This document shows positions 22,726 to 31,415 of a stretch of DNA of 35,000 nucleotides, piece by piece. The stretch lies in NCBI GenBank assembly GCA_905221605.1, contig CAJNDS010000336.1, positions 647,501 through 682,500 on the forward strand, read 5' to 3'. The notes beneath the pieces were generated by a model. It was not told where the DNA came from, ran no database searches, and saw nothing but the letters and a program-made list of their open reading frames with translations. The position numbers were made by a program, and so were the translations under genes. The DNA is from Symbiodinium natans (lineage: Eukaryota > Sar > Dinophyceae > Suessiales > Symbiodiniaceae). Position 1 is the first letter of the stretch. Each line of letters starts with the position of its first letter.

Positions 22726-25669
22726 TGCGACACCTTCCCTTATTGAAGAACTTGCACAGTTTGCTGTATCCAGGTGACACAGTCTGTGGAGTCATGTGAG
22801 CCTTTTTGTACTGGTCAGGGTCCATGTAGGCTTCCATTGGCTTGTTCTCCCTTTTGCTCATGGATTGCACTGCACCATCAAGCTCCTGCAAAAATAGCTT
22901 GGTGTCCAACCAAAGCGCGTTCCAAAACTCATCTTCCCCTTGATTCAGCACCGTTGCCACCGCTTCACCCACAACTGGTCGAGTAAATCTCCTTTTTCTG
23001 CATGCCAGTTCGAAAAGCGCGTTGTGGTACTGTTTTCGGGAAAAAGTGGTTAACTTTCCCAAGCCTGTGCTTTCTGTACCATCAGGCTTCCAACCATCAT
23101 TTTGCAAGATGCCATACGCGCGCCGAGCTTCCGCATTGAGGAATGCATGATCTGCAACACACTCCTGTAGCTCTTCCATTGGGCGACCCAACAGCATCCC
23201 AGTGATTTTTCCAACATAGGCCTCATCTTCGTTTCCATTCTCCAGAAGAGCTTTGTAGATCTTTTCTCCATAAAGTTGCCTTTCCTCTCGTTCTTCTGAG
23301 GATAACTCCTGTACCACAAGCTCTTCATCGGATTGCTCTTCCTCCTGTTTCCAGTCCCATTGACCGTTGGAATCTTGGTACCATTGACCAGCATACCATG
23401 AATCCGTCCACCACGTACTCCAGTCGCTGGGTTTCCATTTACGCAGCGTAGAAGAAGAGTCCTCCACGTCCTCTTCCAAAACCAGAAAGGTGTCCAAGAT
23501 TATGGTACCATCATCTTCCACTCGTTTCACTGTTCCATTGACAGTATCACCAAATTTGAACTGATATGCATTGTTCCCTTCTGCAGGAACCAATACATTC
23601 ATATCACCATGGTCCAAAAAAGCTCCATACCCATTGATGCAGCGCACTAGACCCATGATCTCATCTCCCTCTTGATAGCAATGTTTCCCAGGTGATTCCA
23701 AGGCTCCCGCTCGGGGCACTTTCTTTGCATGCTCTTCAGAAACCACCTCTGTATCATCGGCTCCTGGCGCATCCTTTGTCTTCACCTTTGGGTCACACTG
23801 CTCGTCCTGCTCCACGAGTCCCACAGGCTCATCTCCTTTGTGCTCCTGGATTTCAGGACCTCCCTTTTTTTCCGCCAAAGGCTTTGCCTCATCTGCTGCA
23901 GTTCGCTCGGTGTCGACTTCCGGCGAACTTCCAGACGGCAACACTTCTCCCTTCATGGGAGTGGACCCATCATTGGAGTCCTTTGTCACACCTTCTGCAG
24001 CAGGCAAATTTTCTTCCACTGCAGGGCGATTGAGTTGATCATCCACGGCAGGCACACTTTCTTCCACCGCAGGCTCCTTTGGTTCCATGGTTTCCAAAGG
24101 AGAATTGCCACCATCGTTGACCACAGCTGCCTCATCGGCTCCGGTGTAGCCCTTGCTATTCCGTTCCTCGCGGCTAACTTCAGGTTGCACCAGTGCGTCC
24201 ACCTGTGAACCTCCATCATCAGCTGCTGCGGAGACCTGCGCCCCATTGTTGCAGTCGCCCGTGGAACGTGACACCATATGCACCTCAACCCGTGCTTCCT
24301 TCGCACTCCAGGTACTATCTGGCGCATTGACCCGCGCATCATTGGCGCTCCAGGCCTCATCTTTCAGATCTTCCGTGTCTCCAGCTATTCCAGAAGCTTC
24401 TTTTTCCCCTTGAATGGCAGGAATCTTGGCACCAAACGAAGAGACCTCCTCAGTCGTAACACACAACTTTTCCCCTCCGTCTTCCGAATCTCCAGGACCA
24501 CCTTCCTGAACGACAGGTACCACATCCACCACTCGCTCTTCTGCAGCCGACACAGTTCCGATCTCCACATTGGGAATTTTTTCTTCTGGACCTACCGATT
24601 CCACCGCTGCCACACCCTCAGAAAGCGCTCCCATTCCTTCCCGATCCAGATGTTGAGCTCCAGCGATGTCGGCTCGGTTTCCAGGAATCCCCTCCTCATC
24701 AGGAGAACCCGAGGTCGGGGCGTCACCACCAGCCCTAGGACCGCTATCCCTGATAGTAGAGGAAAAATCTTTTTCACCTAAACTATTTACACTACCCTGG
24801 AATGCCCTCGTAGACTCAGTCTTCGGAGTAGAGGATGAAGAACCCAGTGCCGCCTCCATTTCCAGCTCATTGCCCGAAGGAGACCCGACCACCTCGTCAC
24901 TCTTCATCTTTTCACCTACACCCGGCAATGTCCACTGGCTTTCCTGCGTATCCAGGCAGTAATAATATTGTCTCCCATCTTCATGGAGGTGCCATTCCCA
25001 CATTGTGCCATCACACGCTTGGATCAGATGCTCATCTTTCCGAAAACCATCCCTTTCCGGGACCTGACGCATCTCGTCCTCTTCTTCTGACAGCTGTCGC
25101 AACCGTTCAGCCTCCATCTGTAGGATCTCCTCCTCCCCCATGGCGTATTCAGCAGCAGGTGCAGCTTCAAAGCTGTCCGCACCCTTCTGTTCTTGACCGC
25201 TTCCACCACCTTGGGAACTCGAAGACGGACCCCTTTTGATCTTGTTCAGAGGCCTCCTGGTTGCTTGCGGCACTTCTCCAATCAGATCGGTCTGAGACCC
25301 TTGGTCTACCATTCGACCCGAAGTCGAAGTCGACGGCTGGTACCCGTGTTTTTGCAACACTCGTAAAACAGTCACCTCCATTTCACGATCTATACCACCA
25401 GTCGCGTCCCAGTTCCTTTTTTCACCAGGCTTTGGCGATACAGAGACAGCGCGTCCTTCAGCTTCAGCATTGCTAACCATATCCACATTGGGACTCATAC
25501 CCACATTGGGGCTTTCTGCAACCAAGACTTCTTCCAGATGTTCTTCAGCGCCGGGAATCACCTCTTCCAGCACCGATCTTTCACCCAGAGACTCAGCTGC
25601 ACCATTTCCAGCTCCACCATTCTGTCCACCATCCGAGGCAGGTTGGAGCCATCGCTTCGGAGAAGGCAT
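22673..25669 (-). CDS. Gag-like protein 1 with WW, S1, MLLE and CCCH features
   Basis: I start at ATG 25669 (998 residues). An upstream GTG at 25702 follows a TAA directly. Counting from the GTG, a WW domain lies at about 230-262 (MWEWHLHEDGRQYYYCL then W-T-L-P), an S1-like RNA-binding fold at about 672-740 (GLVRCINGYGAFLDHG ... GTVKRVEDDGTI), an MLLE/PABC-like domain at about 811-868 (hallmark KITGMLL) and one CCCH finger at 983-1001 (CKFFNKGRCRNGDGCPYEH). Long acidic low-complexity linkers separate them. WW domains bind proline motifs, S1 and CCCH bind RNA, and MLLE binds PAM2 peptides of mRNA-associated proteins. The start lies about 50 bases after the primer site, where gag is expected. 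Assignment as Gag is by position. Confidence 0.75.
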   Translation of the reverse strand: MPSPKRWLQPASDGGQNGGAGNGAAESLGERSVLEEVIPGAEEHLEEVLVAESPNVGMSPNVDMVSNAEAEGRAVSVSPKPGEKRNWDATGGIDREMEVTVLRVLQKHGYQPSTSTSGRMVDQGSQTDLIGEVPQATRRPLNKIKRGPSSSSQGGGSGQEQKGADSFEAAPAAEYAMGEEEILQMEAERLRQLSEEEDEMRQVPERDGFRKDEHLIQACDGTMWEWHLHEDGRQYYYCLDTQESQWTLPGVGEKMKSDEVVGSPSGNELEMEAALGSSSSTPKTESTRAFQGSVNSLGEKDFSSTIRDSGPRAGGDAPTSGSPDEEGIPGNRADIAGAQHLDREGMGALSEGVAAVESVGPEEKIPNVEIGTVSAAEERVVDVVPVVQEGGPGDSEDGGEKLCVTTEEVSSFGAKIPAIQGEKEASGIAGDTEDLKDEAWSANDARVNAPDSTWSAKEARVEVHMVSRSTGDCNNGAQVSAAADDGGSQVDALVQPEVSREERNSKGYTGADEAAVVNDGGNSPLETMEPKEPAVEESVPAVDDQLNRPAVEENLPAAEGVTKDSNDGSTPMKGEVLPSGSSPEVDTERTAADEAKPLAEKKGGPEIQEHKGDEPVGLVEQDEQCDPKVKTKDAPGADDTEVVSEEHAKKVPRAGALESPGKHCYQEGDEIMGLVRCINGYGAFLDHGDMNVLVPAEGNNAYQFKFGDTVNGTVKRVEDDGTIILDTFLVLEEDVEDSSSTLRKWKPSDWSTWWTDSWYAGQWYQDSNGQWDWKQEEEQSDEELVVQELSSEEREERQLYGEKIYKALLENGNEDEAYVGKITGMLLGRPMEELQECVADHAFLNAEARRAYGILQNDGWKPDGTESTGLGKLTTFSRKQYHNALFELACRKRRFTRPVVGEAVATVLNQGEDEFWNALWLDTKLFLQELDGAVQSMSKRENKPMEAYMDPDQYKKAHMTPQTVSPGYSKLCKFFNKGRCRNGDGCPYEHRLARRGVN

Positions 25670-25720
25670 TGCTTCTTGATCCCAAAGATCTTGAAAGAAC
25701 ACTTAACCGCAGGGAACCTA

Positions 25721-25736
25721 ATTTGGGCTCATAACC
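25721..25736 (-). promoter_or_regulatory. Primer-binding site, half-tRNA-Met type
   Basis: Directly after the 5' LTR the minus strand reads GGTTATGAGCCCAAAT. Its complement, ATTTGGGCTCATAACC, is the anticodon stem-loop of a methionine tRNA (CUCAUAA loop), not the acceptor end. Drosophila copia uses this kind of internal site with a cleaved initiator tRNA. Confidence 0.7.
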
Positions 25737-26029
25737 TACGGGGGCAACCGAAGGGGAAAAGGGAAAGAAATCAACCCTTAACAGTTACCTATATGGATTT
25801 CCCAGATCGAACCAGTAAGAGAAGAACCCCACCCTTGAGGGAAAGGCCAGGGGAGAAGGGTCGGGACTACTACCTCCCACAAGACCCAACACCCAACAAA
25901 CGGACACAACCTTTTCAACGAAAAGCGGACGGCTCTGGGCCATCTTGAGCCAAAATATGATTTCCGGGTTCATTGACCCATCCAACCCCAACACGAACTC
26001 CTTTCTACAATACCAATTGCAGCTCCGCA
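25737..26029 (-). repeat. 5' LTR
   Basis: 293 bp, the partner of 17319-17610. The substitution turns the CAA seen in the 3' LTR into TAA in a short frame that begins at the ATG after the spliced-leader-like sequence. Confidence 0.9.
25944..25967 (-). other. Spliced-leader-like sequence in the 5' LTR
   Basis: Starts CCGG on the minus strand and ends ATTTTGGCTCAAG, which equals the last 13 bases of the conserved 22-base dinoflagellate spliced leader. ATG follows directly. It may be a relic of a trans-spliced RNA or mark the start of the R region. Confidence 0.55.
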
Positions 26030-26034
26030 CCCCA

Positions 26035-26130
26035 AACCCCAAACCCCAAACCCGAAACCCCAAACCATAAACCCTAAATCCTAAACCCTAAACCCTAAAC
26101 CCTAAACCCCCTACCCCCTAAACCCAATCC
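26035..26130. repeat. CCCCAAA then CCCTAAA units
   Basis: Continuation of the array into which the LTR element inserted. Confidence 0.9.
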
Positions 26131-26208
26131 CAAGCCGAGGCCAGCTCCTCGGCTCTGGAGCAGTGCCGCGATCGGGGTGTCTGGGGGCCCGGTCGAGATG
26201 GAGTGGGG
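26131..26208 (+). CDS. Exon-like island, unknown product (partial)
   Basis: One frame of 26 codons (QAEASSSALEQCRDRGVWGP...) between a CCCTAAA and a TTTAGGG array. Family not recognised. Confidence 0.35.
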
Positions 26209-26275
26209 TTTGGGGTTTAGGGTTTAGGGTTTAGGGTTTAGGGTTTCGGGTTTAGGGTTTAGGGTTTAGGGTTTG
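26209..26275. repeat. TTTAGGG array
   Basis: About nine units, one TTTCGGG variant. Confidence 0.9.
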
Positions 26276-26293
26276 GGACCCTGAACCTACCTA

Positions 26294-26356
26294 CAGCGCA
26301 AAGTTGGTCCCGATGTGCCTGCCGAACTCAATGCTTCAGAAGCGGGTGTTATGTAA
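26294..26356 (+). CDS. Exon-like island ending in a stop (partial)
   Basis: QRKVGPDVPAELNASEAGVM then TAA. It may be a terminal exon, or the TAA may lie in the next intron, because CCCTAAG units follow. Confidence 0.3.
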   Translation, partial: QRKVGPDVPAELNASEAGVM

Positions 26357-26364
26357 GGCTAACC

Positions 26365-27207
26365 CTAAGCCCTAAACCCGAAACCCTAAACCCTAAGCCC
26401 TAAGCCCTAAACCCTAAACCCTCAACCCTAAACCCTAAACCCCAAACCGCAGCGCCGCAGCCAGGGGTAGTAAGCAGCATGTGCTCCTTGAGTCCCTCGA
26501 GCCCCAAGTCACTGGAGTCCCCACAGCTGACAGCACGGCAATCCACAAAAGCTTCCCAAAAAAGCCCGAAGTCCAAATAACCCCAAACCCTAAACCCTGA
26601 ACCCTAGACCCGAAACCCTAAACCCAACCCGAAACCCTAAACCCTAAACCCTAAGTTTTGAAGGCCCGACGCCGTAAATCCCTAAAGCCCCGAGGCCCTG
26701 AAGCCTCAAAACTTTAAGCCCAAAACTCTAAGCCCCAATTGAAGCCTAAGCCTCTCTCCAAATTCCCCGAGAGCCTTGACGCCCGAAAGCCCCAAGAGGA
26801 ACCCTAAACCCTACAACTCCAAAAACCTGACAAACCCTAAGACCGTAAAACCCCAAAGCCCTAAGCCCTTAAACTCTAAAACCCCAATCCCTACACCCTA
26901 AACGCCAAAACCCTAAACCCTAAACCCTAAACCCTGAACCCTAACCCCTAACCCCTAAACCCTAAACCCTAAACCCTAAACCCTAAACCCTAAACCCTAA
27001 ACCCTAAACCCTAAACCCTAAACCCCCTAAACCCTAAACCCTAAACCCTAAACCCTAAACCCTAAACCCCTAACCCCTAAACCCTAAACCCTAAACCCTA
27101 AACCCTAAACCCTAAACCCTAAACCCTAAACCCTAAACCCTAAACCCTAAACCCTAAGCCCTAAACCCTAAACCCTGAACCCTAAACCCTAAACCCTAAA
27201 CCCTAAA
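26365..27207. repeat. CCCTAAA arrays and degenerate derivative
   Basis: Arrays at 26365-26450, 26582-26655 and 26900-27207 (the last is over 40 units) with degenerate C- and A-rich sequence between them. I see no exon that I would call. Confidence 0.9.
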
Positions 27208-27230
27208 AACTCCTGGGCCCGAATCCCGAG

Positions 27231-27320
27231 GTCGAGTGCTTGCACATCGTGGGAACTGAGAACCTGCTCGCGCGCGTTTGCGATCCCGCGGGGGCTCCTT
27301 TTGAAGGGTCCCTTTTTGGG
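27231..27320 (+). CDS. Exon-like island, unknown product (partial)
   Basis: Starts with G after CCGAG and reads VECLHIVGTENLLARVCDPA and ten more residues. It ends where a family-E element begins. Family not recognised. Confidence 0.4.
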
Positions 27321-27396
27321 ATGTTCCCCCTTATACTAGCGGTCCTTAGTAGGATTCTAGTCTTGTAATCCCAATTGAGGATTGTCAGTACAAGGA
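27320..27396. mobile_element. MITE-like family E, left end
   Basis: GATGTTCCCCCTTATACTA matches the inverted end of the element at 15943-16206, followed by the shared GTCCTTAGTAGG and TAATCCCAATT. No right end is seen. Confidence 0.5.
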
Positions 27397-27815
27397 TCTC
27401 AAGGTGTGGGGGTCTAGGGAGGGTTTTCAGGCTTGGGCGATTCCGGGGTTAAAGGGTTTAGGGCCATTTAGGCCATTTAGGGTTCAGGGTATTTGGGAAG
27501 TTTGGCAAGTCTGGGGTTTCAGGGTTTAGGGTACGGGGTTTAGGGATATGGGAAGGTTTAGGCCTAAGGTTTCGGTATTTAGGGCTTTGCTGTGTTGGGT
27601 TTAGGGCTTGGGGGGGTGGCTTAGGGTTCAATGGTTTTGAGCTCTAGCGTTTTCAGGGTTTAGGGGCTTTCGGCGAGGGTTTCATCGAATCCACATTCCG
27701 TGCCAGGGGAGGGTCTGCCAAAGGTGGCAAGGGCACAGCGGGTGCTTTGGGTTTCGCAAAACGAAAAGCCACAAGCCCTCAAGGCTGAACCTCAGCTGCT
27801 AGAACCCAGAGTCGG
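27397..27815. other. Degenerate TTTAGGG region, no gene supported
   Basis: G- and T-rich sequence with scattered GGGTTTAG words and a unique stretch at about 27685-27815. No supported frame. Confidence 0.5.
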
Positions 27816-27818
27816 CCC

Positions 27819-27821
<3 letters not shown>

Positions 27822-27875
<54 letters not shown>

Positions 27876-27902
27876 TTTCTATTATCATTTTTATATTATT
27901 AT
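27822..27902. repeat. TTA/ATT microsatellite
   Basis: About 17 perfect ATT units and an AT-rich tail. The flanks (AATAGGGTTCCCTTCAACG and GGGGTGCCC) resemble the body of the GGTAGCCCAG introner family, which also carries ATT repeats at 9217-9283, so this may be a decayed copy. Confidence 0.85.
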
Positions 27903-28027
27903 TTTTTTCAAATAGGGTTCCCTTCAACGCCCTTTTAAGCCAGCAAGGGGTGCCCGTTTCTATTCTTGGATGACTCTTGGGTTTAGACGAAGAGATGCAG
28001 CAGAGCCACCGCCCTAGACCGGAAGCC

Positions 28028-28550
28028 CTGAACCCTAAACCCTAAACCCTAAACCCTAAACCCTAAACCCTAAACCCTAAACCCTAAACCCTAAACGCTA
28101 AACCCTAAACCCTATATCCTAAGCCAGACCGGAAGCCTGAAACCTCAAGCCCTACGGCTGAAGCCCTGCGGCCCAACAACCCTACAACCCTAAGCACCAA
28201 AAGCCACAAAACCCTAAAGTAAGAACGTCTAAAAAGAACTAAAGCCCGCTGAAGCCCCGAACCCCAACACCCCAAAACCCCCAAACCCCAAACCCCGAAG
28301 CCCCCAAACCCCAAACCCCCAAACCCCCAAACCCCAAATCCCAAACCCCAGACCCTGAACCCAGACCCTAAAACCCCTAGACCCTAAAACCCCTAAACCC
28401 CGAACCCTAAAGCCCCGAGACCCTAATTAAACCCCCAAACCCTACAACCCCTAAAAACCCCCTAGACCCGAGTTAAAGCCTTAAACCCTAAAACCCCTAA
28501 ACCCTAAACAAAAACCCCTAAACCTAAACCCCGAACCCTCAAAAATCCCA
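28028..28550. repeat. CCCTAAA array and long C/A-rich derivative
   Basis: About eleven good units are followed by 400 bases of CCCCAAA, CCCCTAAA and more decayed units. Frames on the minus strand here (Gly/Phe/Trp repeats) are translated repeat. Confidence 0.85.
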
Positions 28551-28551
28551 G

Positions 28552-28614
28552 GTCTTCATCGGCTTCTGCCGCCACTTGGATGTGGACTGTGCTTGCAAGG
28601 CCGTGTCCAAAAGC
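28552..28614 (+). CDS. Exon-like island, unknown product (partial)
   Basis: Starts with G after CCCAG and reads VFIGFCRHLDVDCACKAVSK, Cys-rich. A TTTAGGG run follows. Confidence 0.4.
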
Positions 28615-28960
28615 CCAGGGTTTAGGGTTCAGGGTTTAGGGTTTAGGGTTCAGGGTTGAGGGTTCGGGGATACAGGGCTTCGTGTTTTGTGTCTTAGGGT
28701 CATAGGCTGGTAGAGTTAAAAACGTGAACAGGGATGTGGGGTTTACACGGTTTTGTGTTGTAGGGAGGGATAGCTGGGATTTCACATTGGTATTCCCCAA
28801 ATGACACCCAACACTGCACTCACCAATATGTATAAGGAGCCGTAGAGATGAAAAGCCAGAAGAACAATCCTAACTCGTTTATGGGGTTTAGGGTTAGCGG
28901 GGTTTAGGGGGGGTGGGGTTAGTGAGGTGGGGTTTTGGGGTTTATGTTTCCCAACCCAAA
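28615..28960. other. Short TTTAGGG run and unique sequence
   Basis: A few TTTAGGG/GGTTCA units, then unique sequence to about 28880 with no supported frame. Confidence 0.5.
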
Positions 28961-29290
28961 ACCCAAAACCCCAAAACCCCAAAACCCCAAAACCCCAAAA
29001 CCCCAAAACCCCTAAACCCCTAAACCCCTAAACCCCGAAACCCCTAAACCCCTAAACCCCTAAACCCCTAAACCCCTAATCCTTAAACCCTAAACCCTAA
29101 ACCCTAAACCCTAAACCCTAAACCCTAAACCCTAAACCTTAAACCCCAAACACCCCAAACCCCAAGCCCCAAACCCCAAATCCTTAAACCCTAAACCCTA
29201 AACACCCCAAACCCCAAACACCCCAAACCCCAAACCCCAAACCCGAAACCCTAAACCCTAAACCCTAAACCCAAACCCTAAACCCCCTAA
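28961..29290. repeat. Variant telomere blocks: CCCCAAAA, CCCCTAAA, CCCTAAA, CCCCAAA
   Basis: Successive homogeneous blocks: about five CCCCAAAA, about nine CCCCTAAA, about eight CCCTAAA, then mixed CCCCAAA/CACCCCAAA units. Confidence 0.95.
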
Positions 29291-29384
29291 ATCCTCAGTT
29301 TCCCCAAAAGCCCCGCACCTTGCAGGTTGCAGAGCGCGGCGACATAGCGGAAGCCGGGGCCTGAAGAGTGGGGTGGGTTGGTTA

Positions 29385-29650
29385 GGGTTTAGGGTTTAGG
29401 GTTTAGGGTTTAGGGTTTAGGGTTTAGGGTTTAGGGTTTAGGGTTTAGGGTTTAGGGTTTAGGGTTTAGGGTTTAGGGTTGGTTTAGGGGTTTAGGGTTT
29501 AGGGTTGGTTTAGGGGTTTAGTGGTTTAGGGGTTTCGGGGTTTAGGGGTTTAGGGGTTCAGGGGTTTCGGGGTTTCGGGGTTTAGGCGTTTCGGGGTTTC
29601 GGGGTTTCGGGGTTCAGGGGTTTAGGGGTTTAGGAGTTTAGAGGTTTAGG
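29385..29650. repeat. TTTAGGG array then GGGGTTTAG/GGGGTTTCG block
   Basis: About 14 perfect TTTAGGG units grade into 8-base GGGGTTTA and GGGGTTTC units. Confidence 0.95.
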
Positions 29651-29883
29651 ATTTAGGGGCTTCGGTTTAGTGTTGGTCAAGAGGCTTTGGGTTATGGGGT
29701 GTAGGGTTTGTAGGGTTAGCAGGGTTTATAGGGTTTTGGGATTATAGGGCTTAGGGCTGCTATTTGGGGCTTTCAGTGGTTGTCGGGTAGTGGGGTTGAG
29801 AGGGTTTAGGGGCTTGGGTGTGGCATTTAGAGAGTTCAGTGGGTTTCGGGCTTAGGTCTATTTTCCGGATTTGCATGGTTTAG
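29651..29883. other. Degenerate G/T-rich sequence
   Basis: No gene seen. The last TAG closes the frame upstream of the next exon. Confidence 0.5.
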
Positions 29884-30192
29884 GCTTGGGAGGCGTGGTC
29901 CAGGAGGAATCCGAGCAGCTCGCGCTCAGACTCCAGCAAATGCTCCCGCAACACTCACAGCACGAAGAAGAAGACCGAATCTGAGGATGATAGTGGTGAG
30001 TCCAGAGATTCCAGTCGAAGCAGGCGTCGAAATCGCCCCTTCGGAGCCCGAGATATGTCCGGAAGATTTGAGAAACCACCCACGACGAGAGACGAGCCAG
30101 CGAGAAGAAGCCGGACAAGGCGGCCCTCGAAAAGAGACGAGTCAGAAAGGGCTTTAAGGCTTCTTGTCCTTGGGGTCAAGATTCCTTCTTGA
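29884..30192 (+). CDS. RS-rich protein exon (partial, C-terminal)
   Basis: 102 codons are open from just after a TAG to a TGA, without an early ATG, so the start lies in another exon. The peptide is rich in Arg, Ser and acidic residues (RNPSSSRSDSSKCS, KKKTESEDDSGESRDSSRSR, RRSRTRRPSKRDESE). Such sequence is typical of SR-type splicing or chromatin proteins; no RRM is visible here. The antisense strand is also open, but its Ser/Cys-rich reading is less natural. Confidence 0.5.
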   Translation, partial: AWEAWSRRNPSSSRSDSSKCSRNTHSTKKKTESEDDSGESRDSSRSRRRNRPFGARDMSGRFEKPPTTRDEPARRSRTRRPSKRDESERALRLLVLGVKIPS

Positions 30193-30224
30193 GGGCAGCC
30201 TTGCGTCCGAAGGCCCGAAACCCC

Positions 30225-30500
30225 AAATGAACCCTAAACCCTAAACCCTAAACCCTAAACCCCAAACCCCAAACCCTAAACCCTAAACCCTAAACCCTAA
30301 ATCCTAAATCCCAACCCTAAACCCTAAACCCTAGCCCTATACCTTTAAGCCCAAAAAACGCTAAAAACTTTAGCCCTAAACGCAGAGGTCAGCGCTTAGG
30401 GTTCAGAATGCCGCCTCCTAAATCCTAAATCCTAAATCCTAAATCCTAAATCCTAAATCCTAACCCTAAACCCTAAACCCTAGCCCTAAACCTTAAGCCC
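30225..30500. repeat. CCCTAAA arrays with CCTAAAT block
   Basis: CCCTAAA units (30233-30340), a small spacer, then about six CCTAAAT units and further CCCTAAA units. Confidence 0.9.
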
Positions 30501-30517
30501 TAAACGCTCATCAGCAG

Positions 30518-30577
30518 GATGTCGAACTCTTCGTGGTCAGACAAAGCCCTGTCTCGACGCAGGCAGGGAGGAGAAGT
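30518..30577 (+). CDS. Exon-like island, unknown product (partial)
   Basis: Starts with G after AGCAG and reads DVELFVVRQSPVSTQAGRRS. A second frame from ATG 30519 is also open, so assignment is weak. Confidence 0.3.
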
Positions 30578-30949
30578 GTCTGGACTCCCTTCATTGGTAC
30601 TACTATTCTTATTGTTAGTGTTTCTTGATTACTGTTATCATTCTTCTTTTTTAAATGTATATATGTATATATGTATATATATATATATGTATATATAAAG
30701 AGATCGTGTTGTGTTTTCTTTATTTGGGGGGGGGGGGGCGCGGGCTCGTAAGTCGGCCCTAGTCTAGGAAGCGGGTTTACCTTAGGATTAAGGCCAGGGT
30801 TCAGGACTTTGCGTCTAGTATTGGACTCAAGGTTCAGGGTGGAGGGTTGAAGGTTTAGGGTTTCGGGTTCGGGTCTAGTGTTTGATTTCCTGGCCAGGCC
30901 TCCGTCGACTGTACGCCTTACGGGGGCCTCCTAAACTTTTCAACAAACC
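30578..30949. other. AT-rich spacer with TATA microsatellite, no gene
   Basis: TATATATG repeats at about 30655-30710 and a run of 13 G near 30727-30739, then degenerate G-rich sequence. Confidence 0.6.
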
Positions 30950-31050
30950 CCAACCCCCAAACCCCAAACCCCAAACCCCAAACCCCAAACCCCAAACCCT
31001 AAACCCTAAACCCTAAACCCTAAACCCTAAACCCTAAACCCTAAACCCTA
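30950..31050. repeat. CCCCAAA then CCCTAAA array
   Basis: About six CCCCAAA units then eight CCCTAAA units, a sharp variant boundary. Confidence 0.95.
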
Positions 31051-31063
31051 CGCCCTGCAAACC

Positions 31064-31144
31064 CGCGGCATCTCGAATGTCCTGCCGCATGCTGGATGCC
31101 TGTCCAAGAATCTTGGCACGGTGATGGGATCGGAGCAACAAACC
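31064..31144 (+). CDS. Exon-like island, unknown product (partial)
   Basis: One frame reads GISNVLPHAGCLSKNLGTVM and about six further residues, natural in composition. Confidence 0.4.
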
Positions 31145-31205
31145 CCAAGCCCCAACCCCAGGGTGTCGGAACTGTGTGTTGTGGCTTGGACCGCGCCTGT
31201 CGAAC

Positions 31206-31278
31206 CAGGGTTTAGGGTTTAGGGTTTAGGGTTTGGGGTTTGGGGTTTGGGGTTTGGGGTTTGGGGTTTGGGGTTTAG
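31206..31278. repeat. TTTAGGG then TTTGGGG array
   Basis: Three TTTAGGG units followed by about six uniform TTTGGGG units. Confidence 0.95.
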
Positions 31279-31395
31279 GGCGCCCGTGGAACCATCTCTG
31301 AGAAAGACTGGCTCCCAGCGCCGGTGACGCCCTGGCCGCTCCAATCGCGAACCATCGACCCAGACACGATGGTCGGAAGCCGAGCGAGTGACTAA
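31279..31395 (+). CDS. Exon-like island ending in a stop (partial)
   Basis: 38 codons (GARGTISEKDWLPAPVTPWP ... DPDTMVGSRASD) then TAA. It could be a terminal exon. The left edge is the TTTGGGG array, with TTTAG as possible acceptor. No family is recognised. Confidence 0.45.
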   Translation, partial: GARGTISEKDWLPAPVTPWPLQSRTIDPDTMVGSRASD

Positions 31396-31415
31396 TGGGG
31401 TGCATTGAAGAGTCA

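Larger units (their letters stand above)
17314..26034 (-). mobile_element. LTR retrotransposon without visible pol genes
   Basis: An element of about 8.7 kb on the minus strand. Both LTRs are present (about 99% identical), CCCCA lies on both sides (17314-17318 and 26030-26034), a primer site abuts the 5' LTR and a purine tract abuts the 3' LTR. Inside are two large gag-like frames, a small basic frame and an antisense zinc-finger frame. I searched the frames for protease, integrase (HHCC, D-D-E) and reverse transcriptase (YxDD in context) signatures and saw none, so it would depend on enzymes from another element. The primer site suggests the copia group. The CCCCA match is weak evidence by itself because the target is repetitive. 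No telomere arrays lie inside it. Confidence 0.85.

Noticed and set aside
19404-25476. Many plus-strand and alternate-frame open frames within the LTR element
   Set aside because: They are antisense or shifted shadows of the two long gag-like frames and show no recognisable domains.
28105-29006. Gly/Phe/Trp-rich minus-strand frames
   Set aside because: They are translations of CCCCAAA and CCCTAAA units and carry no independent signal.
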